44,681 nt of DNA from an uncultured Chitinophagaceae bacterium (GTDB lineage: Bacteria > Bacteroidota > Bacteroidia > Chitinophagales > Chitinophagaceae): NCBI GenBank assembly GCA_937919945.1, contig CALESY010000004.1, positions 1 to 44,681 of the forward strand, given 5' to 3'. Positions 8,002-17,826 of this stretch are shown one piece after another; within the stretch, counting starts at the first letter, position 1; each line of letters starts with the position of its first letter. Both the position numbers and the translations under genes were made by a program. The notes under the pieces are model-generated. The model was not told the origin of the DNA. It searched no databases and saw only the letters and a list, made by a program, of their open reading frames with translations.

Positions 8002-11000
8002 ATGTATTTTTGTCAGTTATATAACTTTAAGAACAACTATCTGAAAAGGCTGCTAAAAATATTAAGAAATACCATACTAATAATCGTTGCATTATTGATA
8101 TGCACTGTATTATCTCTCAATTTCACTGGTGTACAAAACTTTATTGTTAAAAAAGCTACTGACATTTTAGAAGATAAATTACAAACCAAGGTAGCTATTC
8201 AGCATGTACGTATTGATTTCTTGAATCACGTGCTAATACAAGGGCTGTATATTGAAGATAAAAGCGGCGATACTCTAGCTTACATCGGCGAAGCAAGAGT
8301 TAGAATAACTGATTGGTTCTTCTTGAAAAATGGCACACCTGTATTGAAATATACTGGGCTTAAAAATACGTATGCTCACCTGTACCGTAAAAAAAGCAGT
8401 GATGTATGGAACTACCAATTTATTATTGATGCATTTGACTCAGGGCCATCTACCAAAAAGAAAAAGAAGAGTGGTAATGATTTTGAGATGGACCTTGAAA
8501 AAGTAGACCTGGACAATGTACGCTTCCATATGGACGATGCATGGGTAGGCAGTGATATGGATTTTGATGTAGGTAGTGCATTGATTAGCGCTGATGAAAT
8601 AAATTTTAAGGATAAAAAAATTATATTAGACAATATCAATTTCTCTAAGGTAGTCATAGTAATCAAAGACTACCAAGGCGGCAGGCCACCCAAACCTAAA
8701 AAGCCTGCAACAAATATAATTGATACTACAGCATTTAATACAGATAATTGGGCTATCAGCTTAGATAAGTTACGCCTCGAAGATTGTTACTTCGGACTGG
8801 AAACTGCAGACAGACCACCCCTAAAGGATGAGTTTGATACGGGACATATGCGCGTTAGTAATATAGACATTGATGCTAATGACCTGAGTATTACAGGTGA
8901 TACACTAAAAGCAAAACTGGATCTGCTAAGTGCTAAAGAAAGGTGCGGGTTACACATTAAACAATTTAAGGGAGATGTACTGGTATCGCCGAATGCTAGT
9001 ATTGTAAAAAATTTACTTCTGGAAACTGACAACAGTAAGCTGCAACGATACTATGCAATGCACTATACTCGTTTCCCTGATTTTGAGGATTACATTAATA
9101 AAGTAAGAATGGTAGCAGACTTCAAAGAGTCGCACCTTGATATAAAAGACATAGCTTACTTTGCTCCTGTACTCAAACAATACCCTTCCGTGTTACAACT
9201 ACAAGGTAAAGTTGACGGTACTGTTGCAGATATAAAAGCCGAGAATCTGTATATAACAGATGGCACATCTGTAGTAAGAGGAAATCTGAAAATGAAAGGC
9301 TTGCCAGACATTAACAATACCTTTATTGACTATAGAAATGCCGACTTACAAACAAATGGGAAGGGCATATTTCGTTATGTCCCCTCTTTGAAAGAAAATA
9401 AGAACATTGCATTAGATAAGCTTAGCACAATAAACTTTAAAGGCAGTTTCACAGGGTATATATACAATTTTGCCTGCAATGGTATAATGGCTACTAATCT
9501 CGGCAACATCAACAGCAATGTATCATTAAAAATGCCTGATGGCCGCACCGATAAAGCAGTATATAACGGAACCATTTCAACAGATGGCTTCAATATTGGT
9601 GTATTGCTTAACCAGGATATGCTTGGCACTGTAAGCTTTGACACAAAAATTAATGGCAATTCATTTGACCCCGCAATAGCACATATAGAACTGGATGCAA
9701 CTGCTAAACGAATAGACTTTAATGGTTATCATTATCAAAACATTACTTTAGATGGTGCTGTGGAAAAAAATAAATTCAGCGGCAACCTATTAATTGATGA
9801 CCCTAATCTTGCGTTGGCGTTTTATGGGAACATTGATTTAAGTGAAAAGCTAGTAAAGTTGAACGCCAAAGCCAACTTGCTGAAAAGTAATTTCGCTGCG
9901 CTGAACTTCACCAAAGACAGCATTACTGCAACTGCCGACTTTGACCTCGACTGCGTTGGTAGCAGCATTGATAACTTTAATGGGTATGCAAAACTCTATA
10001 ATATCAACATGGTGCGTAGCGGGCATAGATTGGATATAGACTCCGTATATCTGAAATCTACGGATAATGACGATGGCTCTCGCCTGGTATTGATAGAAAG
10101 TAACGCATTAACTGCAAAAATCAATGGACGTTATCAATTGAGTAAGTTAGCCAATTCATTTCAATACTACATATCCGGCTACTTGCCCAATTACATAAGC
10201 AAACCCAGTGAAGCAGCACCTGAACAGGATATTACATTTAACCTCATTACCAAAGAAATAGACAGCCTGTTAGGTATAGTAGTACCTAACATCAAAGGCT
10301 TTAGCAGCGCTACTATTGATGGTAGCCTTAATACGATGCAACAGAAACTGTCTTTGAATGCAAAAATACCTTTTGGTGTAGTAAATAATATAACTTTCAG
10401 AGATATACAGATTAACGGCACAGGCGATTTTAATAAACTATCAAGCAACATTCGTAGTGAAAACGTGGTTATTGGCGATAGCATCGTATCGGGCGCGCTA
10501 GCTGTAGACGCAACATTAGCTAATAACGACCTAAACTTTAAGATTGCAACCACATCTGCAGACAAATATGGTGACGCTACACTTGTTGGCAAGGTGCATA
10601 CTAATGGTGACTCCGTGTGGCTTAATTTGCAACCATCAGAATTTTATTTGAACGATACCAAATGGGATATTCCGCAAGCATCAATAGTTTATAGCACAGA
10701 CTATCTATACATTAATAATTTCATATTATCGTCGGGCGCACAAAGTATAATAGCATTTTCCATAAACAGCAATGGTACAACAAGACAACCAATAACAGTT
10801 GAGATAAAAAATATAGACGTATCTCAAATAGGTAATCTTGCAGGATTATCAGATTATCAACTTGATGGACGCATTAATGGAGACTTGAAAATTAATGATA
10901 TTTTCGGCGAACTAAATGTTATCAGCAATATACGTGCAAGCGACGTTCGCATTGGTGCAGACACAGTCGGAAACATAGTTGTTGCAGGCGGCTACAATGG

Positions 11001-12873
11001 TTCGACAAAAATAATACATCTTGATAATAGTAGCGGCATATACCGTGGCAATGCATCTGTTATCGCCTCGGGCGATATGTCTTTTGACAGTACTAGTAGA
11101 GAAAAACTGAACGGCATAATCAAATTCAATAGCACACCTATGTCTTGGCTATCACCAATCCTAACAGGTTTTGTTAGCAAGCTGGGTGGCACGCTGAATG
11201 GTGAAATCAACATATCTGGGTCAGCATCGCAACCAGATGTTGCAGGCAATATAAAAATGCAGGATGCTGCTATGCGAATAGATTTTCTTGGAACATATTA
11301 CACAATACCTACTGCCAGCATATCACTAAATAATGAAACAATAGACTTAGGCAGAATAACGCTTTACGATGTTTATAAAAACACAGCCACGCTATCAGGT
11401 AAAATAACACACAAACGCTTTGATAATATGAAGCTGGGCATACAAATGACATCGTCCAAGTTTGAAGTAATTAATTTGGAAGAAGAAGAGAGCGAATTGT
11501 TTTATGGCAACCTGATAGCCAGCATCAAAACTTTATCCGTTACCGGGCCAGTAGACAACGTAAATATAGCAATCCGAGGAGCAACACCAGTAGAAAAATC
11601 ACATTTGTATTTACCATTAAGTAGTAGTAGCGGATTGGGCACATACAACTATGTTACATTCAAGAGCTACGGCAAGGAACAACAAGTAAAAAAGAAAAGC
11701 AGTAAACTATCCATCAGCATCGAGGCATTTGTAAAAGACCTTTGTGAGGTAAGTCTTGTTATGGATCCTGCAACTGGCGATGCGATTAATGCAAACGGTA
11801 ACGGCACACTGCGCATTGATATACCAGCTGGCAATGATATGCGCATGAGTGGTATATATACAGTAAAAGAAGGAGACTATACTTTCACGCTGAAACAATT
11901 AGCTTTCAAGAGAAACTTCAAACTGAATGAAGGCAGCAAAATATTTTTCAATGGGCCAATAGAACAGACACAATTAGATGTAACAGGCAAATACACTACG
12001 AAAGCAAGATTATATGACTTATTAAGCAAATCAGAAAAAAGCTTAATTACAGGAAATAAACGAGAAGAGGAACAGGCTAAAGTGATGCAAGATGTGAATG
12101 TATTACTATTTATGAAAGGCTCTATGGGTACACCTAAACTCACATTCCAGTTAGAGTTACCAAATAATAGTAGTGTAGGTACTGTAGGATATAACAAGCT
12201 ACAATTCCTCAATCAAAATGACAGAGATTTAAATAACCAAGTTGCATCTTTGCTACTAATTAACACTTTTATACCAGAGGATGGAGGATTAGGCAATGGT
12301 GGTGGTGCTGTTTCAGGAGGAATAAGCAATATCAGTCAAATGCTTTCTGGTCAGGTTTCGACACAATTGACTAACGTATTGAATAAGCTTACTGGCGATG
12401 AAAGTTTGAGTATTGACTTTAAATATAAAAACTACAGTCTTAATGAGGCAGCAGGTACAGATGCATCAAGCAGAAATGAAGTGTCAGTAGGATTTAGAAA
12501 AAATTTATTCAGGAACCTTGTAAACGACAGGCTTACATTGGAAGTAGGTAGCTCTTATGACTGGGGGAAACCTACCGCTAACAGCAGTGCCAGCAATTTC
12601 AACCCGGTTGGCGATTTCCGATTACAATATCAGTTTCGAGAGGGAGGCAACTTACGGGGTTATATATTCCGCACCAACAATTATGATGTAATTGACAATC
12701 GCAATATTGCTCGTGGCGGTTTAGGTATCAATTGGCACAGGTCATTTAATACATTAGGCGAATTTTTCAGAGGTCGTCAATATTTTATTCGCAAACAAGA
12801 AGAAGAAGCTGAGAAACAGCGTATGGCAGACTCTGTAAGGGAAGAGCAAACTAACAGAGGTGCACAACAATAG
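8002..12873 (+). CDS. tamB: TamB-like translocation/assembly module protein (AsmA-type, DUF490)
   Basis: This is a 1,623-residue protein. An N-terminal signal anchor (about residues 20-45, ILRNTILIIVALLI) tethers it to the inner membrane. The long middle consists of repeated beta-strand segments typical of AsmA/TamB proteins, which form a hydrophobic groove across the periplasm. A TamB C-terminal domain (about 1150-1560) includes GYNKLQFLNQNDRDLNNQVASLLL in the pieces LQFLNQNDRDL and VASLLLINTF. The last 40 residues are charged (RKQEEEAEKQRMAD). The family works in outer membrane biogenesis, such as lipid transfer or assembly of outer membrane proteins. No BamA/TamA partner lies next to it. 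The start is uncertain: ATG 8002 overlaps a -7-like box at 8005-8012, so translation may begin later, for example at CTG 8041. Confidence 0.9.
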   Translation: MYFCQLYNFKNNYLKRLLKILRNTILIIVALLICTVLSLNFTGVQNFIVKKATDILEDKLQTKVAIQHVRIDFLNHVLIQGLYIEDKSGDTLAYIGEARVRITDWFFLKNGTPVLKYTGLKNTYAHLYRKKSSDVWNYQFIIDAFDSGPSTKKKKKSGNDFEMDLEKVDLDNVRFHMDDAWVGSDMDFDVGSALISADEINFKDKKIILDNINFSKVVIVIKDYQGGRPPKPKKPATNIIDTTAFNTDNWAISLDKLRLEDCYFGLETADRPPLKDEFDTGHMRVSNIDIDANDLSITGDTLKAKLDLLSAKERCGLHIKQFKGDVLVSPNASIVKNLLLETDNSKLQRYYAMHYTRFPDFEDYINKVRMVADFKESHLDIKDIAYFAPVLKQYPSVLQLQGKVDGTVADIKAENLYITDGTSVVRGNLKMKGLPDINNTFIDYRNADLQTNGKGIFRYVPSLKENKNIALDKLSTINFKGSFTGYIYNFACNGIMATNLGNINSNVSLKMPDGRTDKAVYNGTISTDGFNIGVLLNQDMLGTVSFDTKINGNSFDPAIAHIELDATAKRIDFNGYHYQNITLDGAVEKNKFSGNLLIDDPNLALAFYGNIDLSEKLVKLNAKANLLKSNFAALNFTKDSITATADFDLDCVGSSIDNFNGYAKLYNINMVRSGHRLDIDSVYLKSTDNDDGSRLVLIESNALTAKINGRYQLSKLANSFQYYISGYLPNYISKPSEAAPEQDITFNLITKEIDSLLGIVVPNIKGFSSATIDGSLNTMQQKLSLNAKIPFGVVNNITFRDIQINGTGDFNKLSSNIRSENVVIGDSIVSGALAVDATLANNDLNFKIATTSADKYGDATLVGKVHTNGDSVWLNLQPSEFYLNDTKWDIPQASIVYSTDYLYINNFILSSGAQSIIAFSINSNGTTRQPITVEIKNIDVSQIGNLAGLSDYQLDGRINGDLKINDIFGELNVISNIRASDVRIGADTVGNIVVAGGYNGSTKIIHLDNSSGIYRGNASVIASGDMSFDSTSREKLNGIIKFNSTPMSWLSPILTGFVSKLGGTLNGEINISGSASQPDVAGNIKMQDAAMRIDFLGTYYTIPTASISLNNETIDLGRITLYDVYKNTATLSGKITHKRFDNMKLGIQMTSSKFEVINLEEEESELFYGNLIASIKTLSVTGPVDNVNIAIRGATPVEKSHLYLPLSSSSGLGTYNYVTFKSYGKEQQVKKKSSKLSISIEAFVKDLCEVSLVMDPATGDAINANGNGTLRIDIPAGNDMRMSGIYTVKEGDYTFTLKQLAFKRNFKLNEGSKIFFNGPIEQTQLDVTGKYTTKARLYDLLSKSEKSLITGNKREEEQAKVMQDVNVLLFMKGSMGTPKLTFQLELPNNSSVGTVGYNKLQFLNQNDRDLNNQVASLLLINTFIPEDGGLGNGGGAVSGGISNISQMLSGQVSTQLTNVLNKLTGDESLSIDFKYKNYSLNEAAGTDASSRNEVSVGFRKNLFRNLVNDRLTLEVGSSYDWGKPTANSSASNFNPVGDFRLQYQFREGGNLRGYIFRTNNYDVIDNRNIARGGLGINWHRSFNTLGEFFRGRQYFIRKQEEEAEKQRMADSVREEQTNRGAQQ
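8005..8012 (+). promoter_or_regulatory. Putative -7 box (TATTTTTG) at the tamB start
   Basis: The sequence matches TAnnTTTG but lies inside the first codons of the annotated frame. If it is the true promoter, the transcript begins near 8019 and the ATG at 8002 is not used. A TTTG lies at 7988-7991, only 13 bp away, which is too close for the consensus. Confidence 0.3.
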
Positions 12874-12875
12874 CC

Positions 12876-14060
12876 TTATTGATTACTAATAGCTATTAAA
12901 TATTTTTCTAATGTTGTGGCAACACTATCCCAACCAAAACGGTTATGTATTACATCTATACCCTGCTTACCTGTTGCTTCACGCAACGATTGATTATTGA
13001 GGAGTGCTATTACGCTGTTTGCAAAAGCCTGCGCATCTGTCTGCATAATAGCACCTTGCCCGCTTTGTATACCCAATCCTTTATAGCCAATGTTGGAGCA
13101 AACTACCGGTACACCCATAGCCATCGCTTCAAGTACTTTATTTTGTGTGCCTGCACCAAAGCGCAAAGGCGCTACTACTACGCTTGCTTCATTGTAAACA
13201 GTTGCAAGGTCTTTTATAAACCCGGTAACCTGCACAGTGGACGATGCTAAATCCAGTACTTTCTTTATTGGGCGTTGCCCGGCTATGATGAATTTTACCT
13301 GTGGATGTTGTTGCTTTATTAATGGCAATATATCCTGTACAAAATATTGTACGGCATCTACATTGGGTGCATAGTCCATATTGCCGGTGAAAAGCAATGT
13401 ATGATTGTGGCTGTAATCATGTCCGCCCGCTTTGAATGTATCTAAATCCACACCATTAGGCAACAGGTATATATGCTCAATATTGTGCTGTTCTTTCAGG
13501 TAATCCAAATCTTCAGTAGAGCATACTAGCGACATATTGTACTTATGCATGATGCGCTCATACTTCAACACACGTTTTTGCTCTATAGTTTCGAATATTC
13601 TGAGAAAAGGATTTTTTTGAGCTTTCATTCTTCGCTTCCAATAGAGCGAAAAAGCATCGGGCATATCTAATATACTAGCAATGGTTTTGTTATCTGCTAA
13701 ATAGGGGCTCATGCGCAAATGCTGCACGTGTATAGCATCAAACTTATCGTTTTGCAATACTTCTGCCAGCTTGTTGCTCATAGCTGCAGAGCGAAAATAC
13801 AAGACCTGCAATGGTGTATCATCCCATACAGCCGCAAGACAATTAATAGCAGAACGCCACTTTGGCAAATAAACGAAATGTACCTTGGTGAATATTTTTT
13901 CAAGCTCAGCTTTATACCTTAGGTCTTCCTTTGTTTGTGCAAAGGTGAGCAAATGAAGTTCATGCTTTTTCGATAATCTTTTAGCAAGATTATAAATCTT
14001 CAACTTATCGCCCCGATAAGGCGGGTATGGTACACGATTGGCAAAAAAGAGAAACTTCAA
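12876..14060 (-). CDS. GT4-type glycosyltransferase
   Basis: The 394-residue protein starts FFANRVPYPPYRGDKLKIYN, which resembles the EpsH1/PEP-CTERM-associated sugar transferase group of family GT4. The N-terminal half is a Rossmann-like acceptor domain. The C-terminal half has TGNMDYAPNVDAVQYF (about 220-236), an FIIAGQRP strand, and the donor-binding loop GAGTQNKVLEAMAMGVPVV (about 310-328) with the family's conserved glutamate. These enzymes retain sugar stereochemistry when transferring a nucleotide-activated sugar. It ends 2 bp from the convergent tamB stop and begins 27 bp after ribBA, so it may be read through from ribBA. The sugar and acceptor cannot be told. Confidence 0.88.
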   Translation of the reverse strand: MKFLFFANRVPYPPYRGDKLKIYNLAKRLSKKHELHLLTFAQTKEDLRYKAELEKIFTKVHFVYLPKWRSAINCLAAVWDDTPLQVLYFRSAAMSNKLAEVLQNDKFDAIHVQHLRMSPYLADNKTIASILDMPDAFSLYWKRRMKAQKNPFLRIFETIEQKRVLKYERIMHKYNMSLVCSTEDLDYLKEQHNIEHIYLLPNGVDLDTFKAGGHDYSHNHTLLFTGNMDYAPNVDAVQYFVQDILPLIKQQHPQVKFIIAGQRPIKKVLDLASSTVQVTGFIKDLATVYNEASVVVAPLRFGAGTQNKVLEAMAMGVPVVCSNIGYKGLGIQSGQGAIMQTDAQAFANSVIALLNNQSLREATGKQGIDVIHNRFGWDSVATTLEKYLIAISNQ

Positions 14061-14087
14061 AACGGCTTTTGAGTTTTTTGCAAAATA

Positions 14088-15287
14088 CTATTTTAATATC
14101 TCGTGTCCCAACTTATCGCGTTTGGTTTGCAGATAGAACTCGTTGTGCGGATTGGGTTTTATTTCTATCGCTACATTATCTACTATTTCCAAACCATAGC
14201 CCAATAACCCGGCACGCTTGCGTGGGTTGTTGCTCATGAGGCGTATTTTTGACACACCCAAATGGCGTAATATCTGTGCACCTACACCATAGTCTCGTTG
14301 GTCGTTTTTAAAGCCTAGTGCCAGGTTGGCTTCAACGGTATCTTTACCCTCTTCCTGCAATTTGTAAGCTTTCAGTTTATTCATCAAGCCTATACCTCTA
14401 CCCTCCTGATTCATATACAATACCAAACCCTTACCTTCGGCTTCTACCATTTCCATCGCTTTTTGTAGCTGGTCTCCACAGTCACATCGAAGTGAGTGCA
14501 AAATATCGCCCGTAAAGCAAGAGCTGTGTACGCGTACTAATACAGGTTCGTCTTTTGCCCAATCTCCTTTCTTCAATGCAAGGTGGTGTTCACCAGTATT
14601 TGTTTGCTTAAACGCAATCAGTTCAAATTCGCCGTGTTTGGTAGGCATCTGCACACGTACTTCTTCTTCTATCAGACTTTCGGTGCGCAGGCGATATTCT
14701 ATCAGGTCTTTTATAGATATGATTTTAAGGTCGAATTTTTGAGCTATTTCCATCAACTCCGGCAGGCGTGCCATTGTACCATCATCATTCATTATTTCTA
14801 CCAGTACGCCTGCAGGTTCAAACCCGGCCAATCGTGCTAAGTCAACTGTAGCTTCAGTATGTCCTGAACGGCGCAGCACACCCTCATTCCTTGCCCTTAA
14901 CGGGAAGATGTGGCCAGGGCGGCCTAAGTCTTCAGGTTTTGTATTAGGATCAATTAATGCCTGTACGGTCTTTGCCCTATCTTGTGCAGATATACCCGTT
15001 GTGCAACCATGCCCAATCAAGTCGACAGATACTGTAAATGGTGTTTGGTGCAGTACGGTATTATTCTGCACCATTAGGTTCAGATTCAGTTCAGTACAAC
15101 GCTCTTCTGTAATAGGTGCACATATCAATCCACGCCCGTATTTAGACATAAAATTGATTATCTCCGGTGTTACATTTCTTGCGGCAGTAATAAAGTCGCC
15201 CTCATTTTCGCGATCTTCATCGTCCACCACTATCAATAGTTTACCATTCCTAAGGTCTTCTAACGCTGATTCTATTGTATCTAACAT
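14088..15287 (-). CDS. ribBA: Bifunctional DHBP synthase / GTP cyclohydrolase II (riboflavin biosynthesis)
   Basis: The enzyme catalyses the two entry reactions of riboflavin synthesis: ribulose 5-phosphate to 3,4-dihydroxy-2-butanone 4-phosphate, and GTP ring opening. I chose ATG 15287 (399 residues) because MLDTIESALEDLRNGK is the family's normal N-terminus; a longer frame to 15338 adds an unrelated tail. The RibB domain covers about 1-203, with VDDEDRENEGD at 21-31. The RibA domain follows, with zinc-binding cysteines in CFTGDILHSLRCDC and the motif GRGIGL. Other rib genes are absent nearby. Upstream lie a -7-like box and a perfect inverted repeat, listed separately. I see no FMN riboswitch in the 140 bp upstream. 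Confidence 0.96.
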   Translation of the reverse strand: MLDTIESALEDLRNGKLLIVVDDEDRENEGDFITAARNVTPEIINFMSKYGRGLICAPITEERCTELNLNLMVQNNTVLHQTPFTVSVDLIGHGCTTGISAQDRAKTVQALIDPNTKPEDLGRPGHIFPLRARNEGVLRRSGHTEATVDLARLAGFEPAGVLVEIMNDDGTMARLPELMEIAQKFDLKIISIKDLIEYRLRTESLIEEEVRVQMPTKHGEFELIAFKQTNTGEHHLALKKGDWAKDEPVLVRVHSSCFTGDILHSLRCDCGDQLQKAMEMVEAEGKGLVLYMNQEGRGIGLMNKLKAYKLQEEGKDTVEANLALGFKNDQRDYGVGAQILRHLGVSKIRLMSNNPRKRAGLLGYGLEIVDNVAIEIKPNPHNEFYLQTKRDKLGHEILK

Positions 15288-15307
15288 ATTATATAATTCA
15301 AAAAAGC

Positions 15308-15333
15308 CTTTGATATCTAAACAAATATCAAAG
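15308..15333. repeat. Perfect inverted repeat in the predicted ribBA 5' leader
   Basis: CTTTGATAT (15308-15316) and ATATCAAAG (15325-15333) are perfect 9-bp inverted copies separated by 8 bp. They lie 21 bp upstream of the ribBA ATG and just downstream of its -7-like box, at or near the 5' end of the predicted transcript. It could be a protein operator or an RNA hairpin. It has no T-run on the minus strand, so it is not a plain terminator. Confidence 0.6.
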
Positions 15334-15335
15334 TA

Positions 15336-15343
15336 CAAAGTTA
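15336..15343 (-). promoter_or_regulatory. Putative -7 box (TAACTTTG) for ribBA
   Basis: On the minus strand the eight bases read TAACTTTG and fit TAnnTTTG. The predicted transcript start is about 40 bp before the ribBA ATG. No TTTG is found 19-21 bp upstream. Confidence 0.45.
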
Positions 15344-15427
15344 CAATCTATTGCCCTTAAATATGGGTATGCCGCATCAATATTGCCGATGAAGCGGTAA
15401 ATAAGGGATATTAGCTGGCGAAAATGT

Positions 15428-16642
15428 CTACATCTTGTTAGCAAATAAGGCTTGAATGCAATATGATAGTTTTTCTGCCAGTATGGTAGCATTATATGAT
15501 TGTTTTACCAATGCCGCTCCATTTAAAGCAATTTTTTCAGCAGCGTCTTTATCCATAAGGGCTTTGTTTATTGCGTAGGCAAAATCGGTTGGTGTATCTG
15601 CCTGTAGAAAATCTTGTCCGTTTATAGCAGCGATACCCTGCATACCAATAGCGGTACTTATAACCAGTTTACCAGCAGCCATTGCTTCCAGTATTTTTAC
15701 ACGTATACCCCCTCCTGAACGCAAAGGGACAAGCAGTATTTTTTTATCTGCAATAAATGCTTGTGCATCAGGCACTTCTCTTACACAATGAAAATGAGCA
15801 GATGTTAAGGATTCAAAAGCATCGGGCATATTTCTACCCGCAAAGTAAAATTCAAATCCCGGATTTGTATTTTGTATCAATGGCCAAATATCATGCGCCA
15901 GCCACTGTATAGCATCCTGATTGGGCAACCAATCCATAGCACCTATGTGGTAGCCGCACCAGTTTTCATTTCCCTGTTGTTTTACATTACTTGCATCTAT
16001 ACCAAATGGTATGGTTATAATGTGTTGGTGAGCACTGGTACTTCTGACAACTTGTGCATCTGCTTCTGTAATAGGTATGAGCGCATCATATTCTTGCCAA
16101 ACGGCTTGCTCATACTTATTGATACGGCCTGCCAGATTGGTCAAGTACCATTTCTTAAACGGATTCTTTTCGATACTGGCTACCCTCTGCCATACCTGCC
16201 ATTCTATATTATGCAGCCTGAGCGTCATCAAAGCATTTGTAGTTTTACGAATAGCCGGCAGATAACCAGACAGGAATACACTTTCTATATGTACAACATC
16301 GGGTTTGAATATTTCAATCGTCTGAAGCACAGCATCTCCAAAATGCTTATGCATAAAACGAGTAGCATGATTGGGCTGGCTGCTGAATAATAAATTGTTC
16401 AACACACCAAGTGGTGTAACATCATTATTTACTGTCACCAACTGAAACCTGTATATGTCCTTGTACAAACCTGCTGCTGTATCGGGGGCTACATAATGTC
16501 TGCTGGTATTCATAGACAGCAGATATACTTCCCATCCTTGCGATGCATAACCTTTAATCATAGCATCTGTCGCCATGTTGCCACCATCGTTCAGCGGGTA
16601 TGGCACCCTATTAGTGAGTATTAATATGCGTTTGGCTGGCAT
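15428..16642 (-). CDS. GT4-type glycosyltransferase
   Basis: I place the start at ATG 16642 (404 residues), where MPAKRILILTNRVPYPLNDGG begins the fold; a longer frame to 16723 adds an unconserved tail. The first strand and the RVPYP motif match the glycosyltransferase at 12876-14060, so the two look like paralogues. The C-terminal domain has the donor-side strand HIGAMDWLPNQDAIQWL and the loop SGGGIRVKILEAMAAGKLV with the GT4 glutamate. It is divergent from the next glycosyltransferase, with an 86-bp shared upstream region in which I see no clear promoter. Likely role: assembly of a surface polysaccharide or protein glycan. Substrates are unknown. Confidence 0.87.
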   Translation of the reverse strand: MPAKRILILTNRVPYPLNDGGNMATDAMIKGYASQGWEVYLLSMNTSRHYVAPDTAAGLYKDIYRFQLVTVNNDVTPLGVLNNLLFSSQPNHATRFMHKHFGDAVLQTIEIFKPDVVHIESVFLSGYLPAIRKTTNALMTLRLHNIEWQVWQRVASIEKNPFKKWYLTNLAGRINKYEQAVWQEYDALIPITEADAQVVRSTSAHQHIITIPFGIDASNVKQQGNENWCGYHIGAMDWLPNQDAIQWLAHDIWPLIQNTNPGFEFYFAGRNMPDAFESLTSAHFHCVREVPDAQAFIADKKILLVPLRSGGGIRVKILEAMAAGKLVISTAIGMQGIAAINGQDFLQADTPTDFAYAINKALMDKDAAEKIALNGAALVKQSYNATILAEKLSYCIQALFANKM

Positions 16643-16728
16643 AGTGCGAATTACAGAAATAAAACGCAAGTTTAAAACGTTTATTTTTACAGCATTGTGC
16701 AGAAAGCAGTATTTTACCTGCAAGAGTA

Positions 16729-17826
16729 ATGAAAAAAGCTACCCGTATAGTTTTTACAGTAACAAACGACCTGAACTACGATCAGCGTATGATACGCATA
16801 TGTACTACGTTGGCAGAAGCGGGTTATGACGTTACTTTGGTAGGCTTTATACGTAAAGACAGCAAACCACTAACAGACAGGCCATATACCCAAAAACGCC
16901 TACCGACAATAGCAGAACAGGGTAAGTTGTTATATATAGACTTCTGGCTGAAGCTATTTTTCTACCTGCTTTTTCGCCCTGCTGATATTTTGTGCTGTAT
17001 AGATTTAGATACCATCATACCAGTTTATCTGGCATCTGTCATCAGGCGCAAGAAACGTGTACATGACGCTCACGAGCTGTTTGTAGAGCTGAAAGAAGTG
17101 ATAACCCGACCAACTATCAGCAAAATGTGGAATGCAATAGCCAACTACACTATACCTCGTTTTCCTGACGGATATACCGTTGGTAAAGGCATTGTATATG
17201 AATTGAAGAAACGATATAAAGTTGACTATGAATTGGTACGCAATATAACCGTATTGCAACCACTACAAATACCTTCAAAAAAAGACAAATACATATTGTA
17301 TCAAGGTGCCGTAAATGTAGGCAGAAGGTTTGAAGAACTTATACCTGCCATGCAATATGTTGATGCGCCGTTAATAATATGTGGTGAAGGAAATTTTTTC
17401 GAAGAAACTAAAGCACTTATTAAGCAATATAAACTGGAAGGTAAGATTGCACTGAAAGGTTATGTACCACCGCAGGAATTGAAACAATATACCCTGAACG
17501 CATGGGCAGGTATCACTTTGTTTGAGGAAACAAGCCTTAGTAATCGCTTATCTTTAGCAAACCGCTTTTTTGACTATATGCATAATGGCGTACCCCAATT
17601 ATGTATCAAGTATGAGGAATATGAACAAGTAAATGCAGAATATGAAGTAGCATACCTGATAGATAATCCTACACCAGAACGTATAGCTGCAGCGCTAAAC
17701 AAACTTCTGCAAGACGAGGTTTATCACCAACGATTACAAGAAAACTGTCTGCAAGCCAGAGAAAAATATTGCTGGCAGGAAGAAGCTAAAACACTCATTC
17801 AATTTTACGACAGACTTGCAGGCTGA
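16729..17826 (+). CDS. GT4-type glycosyltransferase
   Basis: The 365-residue protein begins MKKATRIVFTVTNDLNYDQR, a form of the GT-B N-terminal domain that reads VTNDLNYDQRMIRICTTLA. A hydrophobic stretch (about 66-88, LLYIDFWLKLFFYLLFRP) may touch the membrane. HDAHELFVEL (about 107-116) is a motif common in this branch. The donor half contains LYQGAVNVGRRFEELIPAM, then ICGEGNF and LKGYVPPQEL, typical of GT4. It overlaps the next glycosyltransferase by 11 bp, which suggests translational coupling. The sugar and acceptor are not evident. Confidence 0.87.
   Translation: MKKATRIVFTVTNDLNYDQRMIRICTTLAEAGYDVTLVGFIRKDSKPLTDRPYTQKRLPTIAEQGKLLYIDFWLKLFFYLLFRPADILCCIDLDTIIPVYLASVIRRKKRVHDAHELFVELKEVITRPTISKMWNAIANYTIPRFPDGYTVGKGIVYELKKRYKVDYELVRNITVLQPLQIPSKKDKYILYQGAVNVGRRFEELIPAMQYVDAPLIICGEGNFFEETKALIKQYKLEGKIALKGYVPPQELKQYTLNAWAGITLFEETSLSNRLSLANRFFDYMHNGVPQLCIKYEEYEQVNAEYEVAYLIDNPTPERIAAALNKLLQDEVYHQRLQENCLQAREKYCWQEEAKTLIQFYDRLAG

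Noticed and set aside
15288..15427. Possible FMN riboswitch before ribBA
   Set aside because: The 140-bp gap is too short and lacks the conserved multi-helix core; only a simple inverted repeat is present.
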